From assembly GCA_014323675.1 (NCBI GenBank), contig JACONN010000006.1, positions 372,001-436,000 of the forward strand: 64,000 nt of DNA, written 5' to 3'. Below are positions 1-9,590 of this stretch, piece by piece. The number at the start of each line of letters is the position of its first letter. Positions within the stretch are counted from its first letter, which is position 1. Source of the DNA: Hormoscilla sp. GM7CHS1pb. Lineage in GTDB: Bacteria; Cyanobacteriota; Cyanobacteriia; Cyanobacteriales; Desertifilaceae. The notes below the pieces were generated by a model. It ran no database searches. It was not told the origin of the DNA and saw only the letters and a list, made by a program, of their open reading frames with translations. A program made the position numbers and the translations under genes.

Positions 1-848
1 GTAACACCCGACCCCAAATTATTTATGTTTCCGGCTTGCAAACGGGTTAGCAGGGAGCTTCCTCCCGCAAAGGTGGTCAGAAAGTTGAGACGCGTCCGGG
101 CTGACAAGGTCCAGTTTTCATTTACATCATTACTACTTCCATCAGCCCTTTCATCGCCAAACACTCCACCAGTGTTGATGATGACTTCACCCCTCAGCTT
201 GGTAGTGGTAGAGAACCGATTAGCTTCCAGTTCAGCAGTACGGGCTTCCAGGGCATCTACGCGACCCCGCAGGGTAGCCAGTTCAGCAGCAAATTCTTCT
301 TGCAGCCGTTGCAGGGTAGCCAAGTCGGCTCTGGTGATGGTGCTAGCTGTAGCCGCAGCAATCAGTTCGTTGATCCGGTCCAAACAAGAATTCAAACCAG
401 CGGCAAACTCAAACCGAGTCAAGGCCCGATTACCGCGATAGGTGGCATCGGGATAACCACCGATACAACCGTAGCGTTCTATCAGGGACTGCAAAGATTG
501 GAATGCCCAGTCTGTGGGGCGTACATCCCGCAGTTGAGACGCGGAGGTCAGCTGTTCCATCGGGTCGCCGCCGGGATTAGTTTCATTGCTGTAACGTTGA
601 ATTTGTTCCAACTGCGTTACATCAGTCGGTGCTACTTCCGGGACTGCTTGTGCCACTAGGACTGGGGTGGCAATTGCTTCAATCGTTGGATCGGTCTGGG
701 TGGGGGCAGCTATTGACTGCGCCGCTGCTTCTGTCAGATTCCCCTTCTCACCGGCTGCTGCTTGAGCCTGATTAGAAGAGAAGACTAAAGTCACTCCTAA
801 TAATGCTGGGGTGACCAACAGTGAATTCCACAGAACCTTATTGTTCAT
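1..848 (-). CDS. SLH-domain porin (iron-uptake type), 3' part beyond the window
   Basis: The frame is open from the ATG at 848 to the window edge (282 codons), with a GAGGAGAG ribosome site just upstream. The N-terminus is a signal peptide (MNNKVLWNSLLVTPALLGV, cleavage likely after the AQA near residue 30). A Pro/Thr/Ala linker follows, then an S-layer-homology-like segment at residues 108-160 (DVRPTDWAFQSLQSLIERYG, later GGYPDATYRGNRALTRFE) that anchors such porins to peptidoglycan. Next comes a short coiled coil (about 175-225) and the first beta strands (KLRGEVIINTGG). This order is typical of cyanobacterial outer-membrane porins of the OprB/iron-uptake class. The neighbouring futA suggests a role in iron supply, but the substrate cannot be read from the sequence. 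The barrel itself lies outside the window. Confidence 0.85.
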   Translation of the reverse strand, partial: MNNKVLWNSLLVTPALLGVTLVFSSNQAQAAAGEKGNLTEAAAQSIAAPTQTDPTIEAIATPVLVAQAVPEVAPTDVTQLEQIQRYSNETNPGGDPMEQLTSASQLRDVRPTDWAFQSLQSLIERYGCIGGYPDATYRGNRALTRFEFAAGLNSCLDRINELIAAATASTITRADLATLQRLQEEFAAELATLRGRVDALEARTAELEANRFSTTTKLRGEVIINTGGVFGDERADGSSNDVNENWTLSARTRLNFLTTFAGGSSLLTRLQAGNINNLGSGV

Positions 849-1731
849 TTATCTCTCCTCACACCTGGGATACCTTTACTTTAAGGCTAAACGAGAACCA
901 ACTAGCAGAGATTATATCTCAAGGAAAAGATTTTGGGTAATAAAAAATTTGGCAGTTACAAGTTAGGGTGGGCATTGCCCCACCAGGTGCCAGTGGTGCC
1001 AGTAGGGCACCATCCATTGCTAGCCCTGTAAAGTTGTAGGATAAGTCTAGCAGGCTCAGTCTTACTTGAGAGCGGCTCGGACGCGCAAGTCCACTTGCTT
1101 CAAGTGATGCAAGTCCACTAAGCTAGAAAAAAGCAGTGGATAGCGGTGCTGCTAACTATAAGCGCATGGCTAGCAGGCTCCCGGACCCCCCCCGCTACGC
1201 AGAGCGCGATCGCCGGCATTACGCCACTCCCCCTGCTGGCTGCGACAGCCTGACCTGTCTCCTTATGCGGATGTTATACTTGCACATATCTAGTTGTTAG
1301 ATTTGTGAGGGTTAAACGCAGCACGTTCGGCAAGGGGGGAGGGATTCTCACAGGGGTAGGTTTTTTATATTTTGGTTTGTTTGAGGTGATGAGAGGTAAA
1401 CCGGTAGAATTCATGATAAATGTCTAGACAATATGACATATACTGGTTCCCACTCCCCCACTCCCCCACTCCCCCACTCACGCTTGGGAGCCGAAAATTA
1501 AAAACATACCCTTGTAAGGGGGAGGGATCTGCGGCAAGTAAGCAATAGATAGCCAGTTAGGGAACTCCAAGTAAATAATCCTCCTTTAGGATCCAGTAGT
1601 CTAGATGCACCAGTTGGTACAGCAATAGAAATTGGGTAATTTATTTTTTGGAAGTCCCTTAGTAGCGACAGTTACCAATCGACGATCGGCCCGCGGACGG
1701 TCCTAAAAATCGCCAATCGACAATTATCATA
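849..1731. other. Non-coding interval between porin and futA
   Basis: No credible gene is visible. The stretch holds the divergent-side leader of the porin, a small palindrome (gggtgggcattgccccacc, near 966), and a C-rich microsatellite at about 1450-1479 made of four copies of an eight-base CACTCCCC-like unit. The string AAAACATACCCTTGTAAGGG near 1500 recurs almost unchanged near 33790, so it is a dispersed repeat. Confidence 0.5.
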
Positions 1732-2784
1732 TCACTTCCAGCCAGCCCGGTCCATAATTTTCAGGGCTGCTGCATTGTTTTTCCCGAATACGTCGGGGTT
1801 GAGGGGGTCGGCTTTGAACTCGCCATAGCTAGCGAGGACTGGGTCTATGGACACGCCGGTCACTACAGGATATTCGTTGTTGCCCTCAGCGAAGAATTCT
1901 TGAGCCTGACGACTGACCAGATGCTCCAAAAATGCGATCGCGGCTTCTTTATTGGGAGCATTTTTGGTGACGCCGCCGCCGCTGACATTAACATGGGTGC
2001 CGCGACCGTTAGGGCCAGTTTGGTTGGGGAAGAACACCCCGATCGCCTTTATTACTTCCTTGTCTGCCGGCTTATTTGATTTGGCCAGACGGGCGACGTA
2101 GTAGGAGTTGGCGATCGCGATATCCCCAACCCCTGCGGCACAAGCTCTAATTTGGGCCGTATCATTACCTTCGGGCTCACGGGCGAAGTTAGCGACCATA
2201 CCCCGGGCCCATGCCAGAGTCAGGTCTGGGCCATGGGCTGCTAGCAGGGAGCCCACCAGGGACTGATTATAGATATTGCTGGAACTGCGGATGAGGATTT
2301 TGCCTCCCCATTTAGGATTCATGAGTTCTTCATAGCTTGACAGTTCCCAGGGCTTAACTCTGTCTTTACGGTACAGGATCACTCGCGCCCGCCGAGAGAA
2401 AGCATACCAAGTGCCGTCCGGGTCGCGCAGATCGGCATGGATCAGGGAGTTCAGATTTGGTGAATAGATAGGTTGGAGGATCCCTGATTCCTTGGCCCGC
2501 CAGAGACGGCCCCCATCAACGGTCAGTAAGATGTCAGCTTGACTATTGCGACCCTCGCTTTTGACCCGTTCGATCAATTGGTCAGCTTTACCTTCCACCA
2601 GATTTACCTTGATACCGGTCTGTCTGGTAAAGCTGTTGTACAACTCATCATCAGTATTGTAATGGCGGGAGGAGTAGAGGTTGAGGGGGCGGTTCTGGGC
2701 TATTGCTGGGGCCTTGCGACCCAGTTGTCCTGCGGCCAATGCTGCTGCTGCCGTACCCGCAGCCATAAAAACTCGTCTTTTCAT
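1732..2784 (-). CDS. futA: Fe(3+) ABC transporter substrate-binding protein (FutA/IdiA type)
   Basis: This 350-residue periplasmic binding protein fits the FutA/IdiA family, which captures ferric iron for the FutB/FutC permease and ATPase; IdiA forms also protect photosystem II under iron stress. The N-terminus carries a twin-arginine-like export signal (MKRRVFMAAGTAAAALAAG). The mature part starts with the family pattern NLYSSRHYNTDDELYNSFTR and includes the Tyr-rich stretch IAIANSYYVARLAKS, which provides iron-ligand tyrosines in this family. The length is normal and the frame intact. No futB or futC lies next to it, which is common in cyanobacteria. Whether it is the FutA1 or FutA2 paralogue cannot be decided here. 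Confidence 0.9.
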   Translation of the reverse strand: MKRRVFMAAGTAAAALAAGQLGRKAPAIAQNRPLNLYSSRHYNTDDELYNSFTRQTGIKVNLVEGKADQLIERVKSEGRNSQADILLTVDGGRLWRAKESGILQPIYSPNLNSLIHADLRDPDGTWYAFSRRARVILYRKDRVKPWELSSYEELMNPKWGGKILIRSSSNIYNQSLVGSLLAAHGPDLTLAWARGMVANFAREPEGNDTAQIRACAAGVGDIAIANSYYVARLAKSNKPADKEVIKAIGVFFPNQTGPNGRGTHVNVSGGGVTKNAPNKEAAIAFLEHLVSRQAQEFFAEGNNEYPVVTGVSIDPVLASYGEFKADPLNPDVFGKNNAAALKIMDRAGWK

Positions 2785-3204
2785 CTTCTTTTTTGTCGAT
2801 CCTGATTTTTATCACCGGTCCTATTTAGACTCTTAGCCGGCTAATAGCCGATCGCGCACTGCGCAGCGGAGGGGGGCCCGGAGCGTGCCAGCCGTGCGCT
2901 TACAGTCGAAGGCTATTATAACTGCTAATGAGATTTATTGTTCATTAAATTTTTAAATTATGTAAACCATTTGGTTCACATAATTTATTGGGCACGGGTC
3001 AATATGTCGCTGTTCCCAGGATTGATCTGCTTGATAAATAATCTCAACTATAGCAGATATCATGTAGTATAGCTATGAATATTGAGCAAGTACAACGATC
3101 TAGAGCGCCGGTCAAGAAACAGGGTTTCTCTGGTAAAAGCATTGATAGATCCTTGATAGCTGGACAAGAAACCCGGTTTCTAGCTTCTACACTTGACCGA
3201 TGCT
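2785..3204. other. Non-coding interval with a dispersed AGAAACC-GGTTTCT palindrome
   Basis: No gene seen. At 3113-3185 the sequence has two copies of a palindromic tract (AAGAAACAGGGTTTCT and AAGAAACCCGGTTTCT) of a type that recurs at 33576. It is AT-rich between 2930 and 3070, where the promoter of the minus-strand futA could lie. Confidence 0.4.
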
Positions 3205-3603
3205 CTAGGTCTTAGGGCCAGTAGTGCAGGCGAGGGCAATTAAATGTTCAATTTTCTTAATATTTGGATCGCCAGCTAAGTAACCAATGCCGCGATGGAG
3301 GTGGAGGCGAAATTGGGTAGCAAGGGTTTCTTTGTCAGTGCCCAAACCATCATTGTGGCAGCGTTGCTTGAGAGCAATGAGGAGGATATCGGACATTTCG
3401 CTGCCAAAGACGCGCCAAGTCAGTTCCACATTACTATCGGCGGGGATGGGGACCGGTGAGGGGATACTCGGTTCTGCTAGGGAACGACAGAATGCCCAGC
3501 GACAAAGAATGTTCCACTGGTCGATTTTAGTATTGCGTTTGAGTTGAGTCAGTTGATTCTTGGCAGTTTGGGACAGGCGAATTCTATCTATTGGTAATTC
3601 CAT
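3205..3603 (-). CDS. dndE: DNA sulfur modification protein DndE
   Basis: This 132-residue protein has the DndE signature. It starts MELPIDRIRLSQTAKNQLTQ, is followed by WNILCRWAFCRSLAEPS, and ends with the HRGIGYL motif. DndE is the small subunit of the phosphorothioation machinery and is proposed to bind nicked DNA while the DndC/D/E complex swaps a non-bridging backbone oxygen for sulfur. AGGAA stands eight bases before the ATG. In most genomes dndE directly follows dndD. Here it lies 3.8 kb downstream of dndD on the same strand, separated by LRR and RTX genes, so it probably has its own promoter. The protein is intact and of normal length. Confidence 0.9.
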   Translation of the reverse strand: MELPIDRIRLSQTAKNQLTQLKRNTKIDQWNILCRWAFCRSLAEPSIPSPVPIPADSNVELTWRVFGSEMSDILLIALKQRCHNDGLGTDKETLATQFRLHLHRGIGYLAGDPNIKKIEHLIALACTTGPKT

Positions 3604-3633
3604 AGTTCCTGAATGGTGAATGGCGATCCCCCT

Positions 3634-3812
3634 CTATCGTTTACCGATCCACCCACCCATGTCGTTGCCAGCTGGCGAACGACAGGGTCGTTTCCACGAG
3701 CAATCGCGGAAGTTTAAAGAGATAAATACTAGACTATAGCGAAGAGTCAGCAATCGACATGGGTGAGTGTCTCGGGAAACGAAAGGTGCTCTTGGAAACG
3801 ACCCCCTCGTTA
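3634..3812. repeat. Decayed copy of hairpin repeat family C
   Basis: The sequence CACCCACCCATGTCGTTGCC then GGCGAACGACAGGGTCGTTT, and further on GTGCTCTTGGAAACGACCCC, matches the two intact 80-bp copies at about 41700 and 42063. In this copy roughly 90 bases interrupt the hairpin. A 101-residue minus-strand frame across it (3634-3939) is not a gene. Confidence 0.6.
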
Positions 3813-3901
3813 GCCTCATGGCCCTCGGGAGATCGCGATCGGGGGGTTCCCTACACCAGCGGTCAAGGAGCCCCCCAGGGAGAACAACGGCGTTACCGTA
3901 A

Positions 3902-4822
3902 CTAAATAAAATCAGAAGCATCAATTTGCCCAGGACCAACTCCCCACAAAAATGCCAATATTTTCCACTCTTCCTCAGAAGACCTGATCAAAGTATCACC
4001 GCCGTCAGAGATAATTTCTAAATCAGCAAAACTCAAGTCTCTCACGCCTCCTTCTAACCGGATTAAGTCCTTGCCATCCTCAAAGTCGCCGATAACATCC
4101 CATAAATCCCCATCCGCGCCCCAGGAGACCAAGACAAAAGTATCACTGCCCTCATTGCCGTAAAGCCAATCATGTTCGTCACCCCCACTGAGGATATCGT
4201 TTCCAGTTCCGCCATGGAGGAAATCACGACCGCTGCCCCCATCTAGGGTATCATTGCCGCTGTCCCCGGTGAGGCTATCGTTGCCCCCGTGTCCGTAAAG
4301 CCCGTCGTCTCCATTACCCCCTGTGAGGGTATCGTCTCCTGCTCCCCCTTGACGGTAGTCATTGTTCCCCAGGAAAAGGCTGTATAGCAGCGCTGAATCG
4401 TTTTCAGAATCCTGAACCAGAATATTATCGTTTTGCCCATTGCCATTATAATCGGCAATATACAGTTGCATGTTTTGACCGTCAACTTGAAGCACTTCAG
4501 GGAGCGGATATTCGGTGAAATTTTGCTCATCATTCCAGGACAATACCCGACTGGTGGGGGACCGATCCCTTTGTTTTTCTTGAACCAGAATCTCATCCTT
4601 ACCATCACTATCCAAATCTTCTACATACAAATTGGTCTCGTCGCCTATTCGGGCGAAATTCTCCGGCAGGGTGATGGGGGTGATGGAGTTAAAGTTGCCG
4701 GGTGCATCCCAGATTTGCAAAGATAGCTGTAGGGGCGAAGCATTCGGGCGACAAATTATGATATAAGTTTACAGATGGACTCTCCGAATGCTTCGCCCTT
4801 GCGAAAGTGGGATGCACCCCAT
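3902..4822 (-). pseudogene. RTX (hemolysin-type calcium-binding) protein gene, 5' end destroyed by a MITE
   Basis: The readable frame (3902-4720) begins only at a TTG inside the MITE at 4700-4819. It first carries FG-GAP/VCBS-like Asp-rich loops (DLDSDGKDEILVQE, DYNGNGQNDNILVQD). Then come glycine-rich RTX nonapeptides (GGAGDDTLTGGNGDDGLYG, GGSGRDFLHGGTGNDILSGG), which bind calcium after type I secretion, and an acidic C-terminus. On the far side of the MITE an ATG at 4822 keeps a ribosome site (AAGGAGAAAAG) and a 27-base leader identical to that of the neighbouring LRR gene. The gene therefore once started there; its original N-terminal coding part is missing or disrupted. No secretion ABC transporter lies nearby. 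The product is probably not made in full. Confidence 0.7.
4700..4819. mobile_element. MITE family A, copy 1 (120 bp)
   Basis: The ends are inverted repeats beginning GGGTGCATCCCA and ending TGGGATGCACCC. Inside is a second inverted pair, GGGGCGAAGCATTCGGG facing CCGAATGCTTCGCCC. It matches copies at 19213-19335 and 40834-40953. No target duplication is visible here, so one flank has been deleted or altered. The element sits between the old start codon and the remaining body of the RTX gene. Confidence 0.85.
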
Positions 4823-4823
4823 T

Positions 4824-4850
4824 TCTTTTCTCCTTATTGGTTTCTTTACC
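4824..4850 (-). promoter_or_regulatory. 27-base leader shared with the LRR gene
   Basis: Read on the minus strand this is GGTAAAGAAACCAATAAGGA followed by GAAAAGA, placing AAGGAG just before the ATG at 4822. The same 27 bases occur at 7060-7086 before the LRR gene. The two genes thus share translation-initiation and possibly post-transcriptional control sequence. Confidence 0.7.
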
Positions 4851-5033
4851 GATCAGATCTGACCAGTTCAGCTGACGGAAATAATTAGCTGAACAACCAG
4901 AATTGGAATGACAGACAAAAATATGATGTTTCCATTAATTCCCGTCCCTAACAAACAGGGACGCTAACAGAGCTCCTAGGCCTCCTCCAATATGCCTTCC
5001 CAGGCGGAGCCCGGGAAGGAGAGGAATAAGGTT

Positions 5034-7058
5034 TTACAGCACTTCGAAGGAGTAGAAGGAGTCGTAGAAGGAGTCGTTGGATTGCGTGTCAGAGAATGGA
5101 TCTAGAATTCCCGGATCAGTGGCACCTTCGCTTACTACACCTGAGAAGGATTGCATGTGCTCATTAATTGCCGTCGCCGTAGTACGGGTGGCACCTTCGC
5201 TTATTGCACCCTGGATCAAAGCCTGATCAGAGAATCCGAGAGCATGGCGCAGGAATAAAATGCCATCAGTTAACGCTCCTGCCGTGCCATTGCCATCTAT
5301 ATCTAACATCATGTCCCCCACTTCGTCCAAGTAGGTAACAATTTCTGATGTATCGCTGGTGGCACCTTCGCCTACAACATCTTTAGTCAAAGTCTCTCCC
5401 CTGAACCCGAAGAGATAACGTATGGCCACAAGGCCGTCAGTTAACGCATCTATAACTCCATTCCCATCAATGTCCAATGTCGGTGATGGAGCACGCGAGG
5501 TTAATGCAATGGAACTGGGGACAAAGTTGCTATTTGCAGGCAGGTCATCTGAGTTGGCACCAAAGTTGATCTGTGTCCCTGAAAACCCTGGTAGCGCTGT
5601 GAAGTTGGCCGTGTAAAGGGTAGGATTAGGATTGTTGGGCCAATTTCCGTTAGCATCTACCCAAGCTTGCAGGATGTATTTGTCTGTGTTCGGGTCGCCG
5701 TCCAAACCCCCGTTGGTAATCGGATCGTCCAAGACTGCACTTATAGGTTGTGCGCCCAAAGGAAAATGCTCGGTCAGACCAGTGACTGGATCGAATGCTA
5801 CTTGAGAACTGTCCCAATGCATTTGAAAGACTATTCCTGTGGTGGGAGTTTCCGCAGGTTCAGTAGAGTAGTTGACATCAAAGCTGACGCTTGTGTTTGG
5901 TTCTACTGCTTTGGTCAGTTCTGAAGGAGTGATCTTCAGTTGAGTGACTTCTTCAGGGGCAGAATTTACTGTTATATTCACCTCCGCAGTGTCGAAAGCA
6001 GCATTACCATCAGATATAGTATAGGTGATGCTGTCATTTCCCGTGAAACCTGAATTGGGGGTGTAAATTAGCAGGTCTTTACCCGGGGAGTCTGGAGTGC
6101 CATGGGTAACGGTGCCGTTGGTAGCAGCTTCATAACCTACGAGTTGGATGGGGTTGCCATCGGGGTCGGAGTCGTTGGCGAGAACGTCCAGCGTGACTGC
6201 TGTTTGTTCCAGAGTAGTGGCGCTGTCGTCCATAGCTACAGGCGGACTGTTGGGAGGCAATACCGCAATAGTAAATTCATCTTCTACACTGCTCCAGGAA
6301 TCCGATACCGTTACCGTCACGGTAGAACTGCCCGACTTAGTAGGGGTGCCTGATATCGCCCCAGTAGTGGAGTCAATGGTTAAACCGTCTGGCAAACCCA
6401 AGGCGCCGTAACTAGCAATATCGTCGTTGATGTCGCCTACGTGAGCGCTTACATCCAGGTTGAAGTTCTCCCCAAGATTGGCATTGACGTCGGGAATCTC
6501 AGTTTCCAGATACGGCGGGTTTGCCAAGCTTAAAGTTCTCAAATTGCTGAGGGAACCTAACGAGTCGGGTATAGTGCCGCTCAAGGAGTTCACGGACAGA
6601 TCGAGCTCTTTCAAATTTATGAGGTTCCCTAACGAGTCGGGTATAGAACCGCTCAAGGAGTTCCTGGACAGTTCGAGCTCTTTCAAATTTATGAGGTTCC
6701 CTAACGAGTCGGGTATAGAACCGCTCAAGTCGTTGCGGTCCAGATCGAGTGTTTTCAAATTGCTGAGGTTCCCTAACGAGTCGGGTATAGTGCCCGTCAG
6801 GTCGTTGTAGCTCATATCGAGGAATTTCAAATTGCTGAGGTTCCCTAACGAGTCGGGGAGAGGACCGCTCAAGTCGTTGTCGTCCAGAGCTATTTCCGTC
6901 ACCCGACCAGACTCTACCGTCACCCCAGGCCAGGTATTGACAACAGAGGCCTTGGGAGGCGTTGGGCTGCTGGTATCCCACTTCTTCTTCCAATTCTCCC
7001 CATCAATGCTGTCAGAGAGATCCTGAAGGGCTGCATAATCAACTGGATTGAGCAACAT
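5034..7058 (-). CDS. Leucine-rich-repeat protein with cadherin-like, cohesin-like and dockerin-like parts
   Basis: This is a 674-residue modular surface or secreted protein. Residues 15-180 hold about six plant-type LRRs of the form NLxNLKxLDLSxNxLSGxIP, 24 residues each and nearly identical at DNA level. Residues 185-265 form a putative Ig/cadherin-like domain (GLPDGLTIDSTTGAISGTP). Residues 270-365 are a second beta domain (DDSATTLEQTAVTLDVLAND). Residues 370-520 resemble a cohesin-type fold (FQMHWDSSQVAFDPVTG). The C-terminus has two dockerin-like calcium repeats (DIDGNGVIDALTDGLVAIRY and DIDGNGTAGALTDGILFLRH). No classical signal peptide is present, so secretion would be leaderless. AAGGAGAAAAGAC precedes the ATG. 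It lies between dndD and dndE without evident functional link to them. Confidence 0.8.
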   Translation of the reverse strand: MLLNPVDYAALQDLSDSIDGENWKKKWDTSSPTPPKASVVNTWPGVTVESGRVTEIALDDNDLSGPLPDSLGNLSNLKFLDMSYNDLTGTIPDSLGNLSNLKTLDLDRNDLSGSIPDSLGNLINLKELELSRNSLSGSIPDSLGNLINLKELDLSVNSLSGTIPDSLGSLSNLRTLSLANPPYLETEIPDVNANLGENFNLDVSAHVGDINDDIASYGALGLPDGLTIDSTTGAISGTPTKSGSSTVTVTVSDSWSSVEDEFTIAVLPPNSPPVAMDDSATTLEQTAVTLDVLANDSDPDGNPIQLVGYEAATNGTVTHGTPDSPGKDLLIYTPNSGFTGNDSITYTISDGNAAFDTAEVNITVNSAPEEVTQLKITPSELTKAVEPNTSVSFDVNYSTEPAETPTTGIVFQMHWDSSQVAFDPVTGLTEHFPLGAQPISAVLDDPITNGGLDGDPNTDKYILQAWVDANGNWPNNPNPTLYTANFTALPGFSGTQINFGANSDDLPANSNFVPSSIALTSRAPSPTLDIDGNGVIDALTDGLVAIRYLFGFRGETLTKDVVGEGATSDTSEIVTYLDEVGDMMLDIDGNGTAGALTDGILFLRHALGFSDQALIQGAISEGATRTTATAINEHMQSFSGVVSEGATDPGILDPFSDTQSNDSFYDSFYSFEVL
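6530..6870. repeat. 72-base coding tandem repeat in the LRR gene
   Basis: The string GTTCCCTAACGAGTCGGG recurs every 72 bases about five times, with flanking bases nearly constant, each unit coding one 24-residue LRR. Such uniformity means recent expansion or ongoing conversion. Confidence 0.8.
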
Positions 7059-7376
7059 GTCTTTTCTCCTTATTGGTTTCTTTACCGCTCTGTTTCCACC
7101 GGTGGCTGGCTTGTGTCTTGGGTATTCGGTTGTTTCCCTACCTGAATAGCATAACTAACTTGATTGTGTAATGTCAACCCCCTGTTAATTTATTTTTACT
7201 TATACTTCATATAAGCTGAGCTTATCTTTAGCCTGGAGGCCATGTCATCCGGGCGGGGAGACCCTCAGATCCGGGAAGAGCTGGCATCTGTCTGGAGGAG
7301 GACTTTATCGCTCGGGAGGCAGAGCCTCTAGGGGCCCGTTCCCTGCCAGAGTCAGGGAACGAGATTATAAATGCTG

Positions 7377-9356
7377 TTACCAGAAATAGCCGGGTTCGAC
7401 GATCGTCTGACCTGCGGTAGAGTCGTACTGGAGGATATATTCGCGGGCGATCGCATTTTGCTTGCGAAGAGTTTCCACTTCAGTTTCGCCAATTTCGGTA
7501 TCAGTAGAGAGGAGAATCACCTGATGAGAAGCAGAGGGGAAGTAACGTTCGATCAAATTATGGCGGTGTTCGGAATCTAGACGTCCCAAGGGAGTGTCAA
7601 TGGCCACGGGTAATTGCTGGGCGGAAACTCGCGCTAAGCCCCAGAGGAAGGAAATGGCTAAGAGTTGTTTTTCTCCTGCGGAAAGACGATTTTTAGGCAC
7701 TGGTTTTCCTTGGGGGTCGAACAGAGAGAGGCTAAAATTTTTGGTGTCGATCGCCACCCGATGGACCAGGTCTGGTTTGTGCAGGAGATAGCGAAAGCAT
7801 TCTGTGACTTCACCTTCGAGTTTATTCAGTTTTTTCAGGGTCAATTTTTCCCGAAACAGTTTGAGGGTGTTTTGGACTCTCGCAGCAACCTTGACAAAAT
7901 GCCTGTCGTCAGAGATTTTGATGCTTTCTTCAGTATACTGGTGCAATTCCTTTTTGATTTTATCGATCGCCTGTTCTGAGTCCTTGCGGCGGCGAGCGCA
8001 GTTTTCCCAAGTAGCGCGGGCCTTAGCGACTTCAGTTTGGGTTTCGGTAACTGTTTGTTGCAACTTTTCATAGGCTTCCGGTGCGGCGGCGGCGGCTATC
8101 CTTTTCTCAAGGGCATGCATTTCTATTTCTAGCTGCTTGAGTTGTGCCAATTTTTCCGATCCTGTTGCTTGAGCCGCTTGGATATGATAACCTAGAAGAG
8201 ACTGTAATTGCTTGACTGCCTCTGGATCGGCGATTAACCAAGGTTCAGCAGTCTCTAGGGTTTGGGCTAAAGCCAGGTTTTCTTGGTCGAGAAAAGATTG
8301 AATTTTCTCAAGCAGCTCCACCTCCAAGGACAGTTGGGTGAGATAATCGAGAAGGCGGCGATCGCGATCGTGCAAAACATCCCGAGTCATTTTCGCCTGA
8401 GAGTAGCGGGCTTCCGTTTCTGCTTGGGCTAGGGCCTGAGTGAGAAGGGATGAAATTAAAGCGTTTGGTATTGACCCAGCAGCTAATTCTCTCATCTCCT
8501 GACAAGTTTTATCTGCCTGGCCCTTTAAGTCCTGGAGTTTTTTGTCTAGCAGGTTGCGATCAGCTGCTATTTTGCCGCCTTCAGATAAGAAGTTATTTGA
8601 TGCTTGGCGATATCTCTTCTCAGCGATATCTAACTTCTTTTTCAGTTCTCCTCCTTCGGCGATCGCGGCATCTTTTGCCTTCGTGTGTTGCTGGATTTTT
8701 TGTTCGATTTCATCCAGGTTGGCGAGTTGCTTGGCGTTGGCAAGGGCTTTTTGCTTGCGTCGAACTAAGATGTTAAGATCCTGAGAGAGACGTTCCGCTA
8801 GTTCTAGCCCTAACATAGATTCGATCGCCTGAACGACCAAAGGGGGAGGAATTTCCTGTTCTGCGAGTTCCTTCACCTGTTCGCCATCAAACAGGAACAG
8901 ATTAGAAATGCCCAGAGGCAGGAGATTTTCAATGTACTCATCCCAGGTATCGGCCAAGTAAGGATCGGGCCAATCATTGTCAAGAATCCCTAAATTATCT
9001 TTACCATCTTTAGGGTTTTTTGTCCAAGTGCGGACAATACGGTATTCGACTAGCTTATCGTTAAGGACATGTTGAAAAGCCAATTCAACCCGGGTATTTT
9101 CTCCAGGGGGAGTATTGCGGTTAACACACTGAGAGAGAAAATCGCCATAATTCAAATTACCACGATTAGAACATTGGGCGCGAATGCCGTAAAGGGCGAG
9201 GCGAATAGCATCCATGAGGGTAGTTTTGCCGCCACCATTCATGCCACCAAAGAGAATAATGGGGCGAGTATTGTCATCAGCTTCTGGACGGAGATTAATG
9301 ACTTGTTTCCCGAGATAGGGACCAAAGTTTTCCAGTACGAGTTCTGTAAAAATCAA
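7377..9356 (-). CDS. dndD: DNA sulfur modification protein DndD (SMC-like ATPase)
   Basis: This 659-residue protein begins MIFTELVLENFGPYLGKQVI, as DndD does. The Walker A motif GGMNGGGKTTLMD is at residues 38-50. Two long heptad regions (about 200-300 and 390-500) form the coiled-coil arms. The C-terminal half carries the ABC-type signature NRLSAGEKQLLA and a Walker B region (QLPVAIDTPLGRLDSEHR). DndD hydrolyses ATP and is thought to nick or remodel DNA during sulfur insertion with DndC and DndE. The start is TTG with GAGG eight bases before it; no in-frame ATG lies nearby upstream. It is full length and undamaged. Its usual partner dndE does not follow directly, and xisH/xisI lie between it and dndC. 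Confidence 0.93.
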   Translation of the reverse strand: MIFTELVLENFGPYLGKQVINLRPEADDNTRPIILFGGMNGGGKTTLMDAIRLALYGIRAQCSNRGNLNYGDFLSQCVNRNTPPGENTRVELAFQHVLNDKLVEYRIVRTWTKNPKDGKDNLGILDNDWPDPYLADTWDEYIENLLPLGISNLFLFDGEQVKELAEQEIPPPLVVQAIESMLGLELAERLSQDLNILVRRKQKALANAKQLANLDEIEQKIQQHTKAKDAAIAEGGELKKKLDIAEKRYRQASNNFLSEGGKIAADRNLLDKKLQDLKGQADKTCQEMRELAAGSIPNALISSLLTQALAQAETEARYSQAKMTRDVLHDRDRRLLDYLTQLSLEVELLEKIQSFLDQENLALAQTLETAEPWLIADPEAVKQLQSLLGYHIQAAQATGSEKLAQLKQLEIEMHALEKRIAAAAAPEAYEKLQQTVTETQTEVAKARATWENCARRRKDSEQAIDKIKKELHQYTEESIKISDDRHFVKVAARVQNTLKLFREKLTLKKLNKLEGEVTECFRYLLHKPDLVHRVAIDTKNFSLSLFDPQGKPVPKNRLSAGEKQLLAISFLWGLARVSAQQLPVAIDTPLGRLDSEHRHNLIERYFPSASHQVILLSTDTEIGETEVETLRKQNAIAREYILQYDSTAGQTIVEPGYFW

Positions 9357-9590
9357 GGTGATGCCTCATAAAGCTGCTCTCGTTCCTTGATTTTAGCAGT
9401 TCTGGTATCGATTAGCAGTTCTGGTATCGAGATAAGTTTTTTCCCTGGCTCCCGCCTGGGAACGAGCGATCGAGGCGGAGCCTCGGGGGTTAACTAAATT
9501 TCCCATAAATTGATCGCGGTTGTCCCTTCTCGCTCCGAACAACCTATGTCCAAAACCTAGGAGGTATGGCCCGGTTTCTTTACCAATTTA

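Noticed and set aside
3634-3939. 101-residue minus-strand protein
   Set aside because: It runs across the decayed hairpin repeat and into the RTX gene end in another frame, with no recognisable domain.
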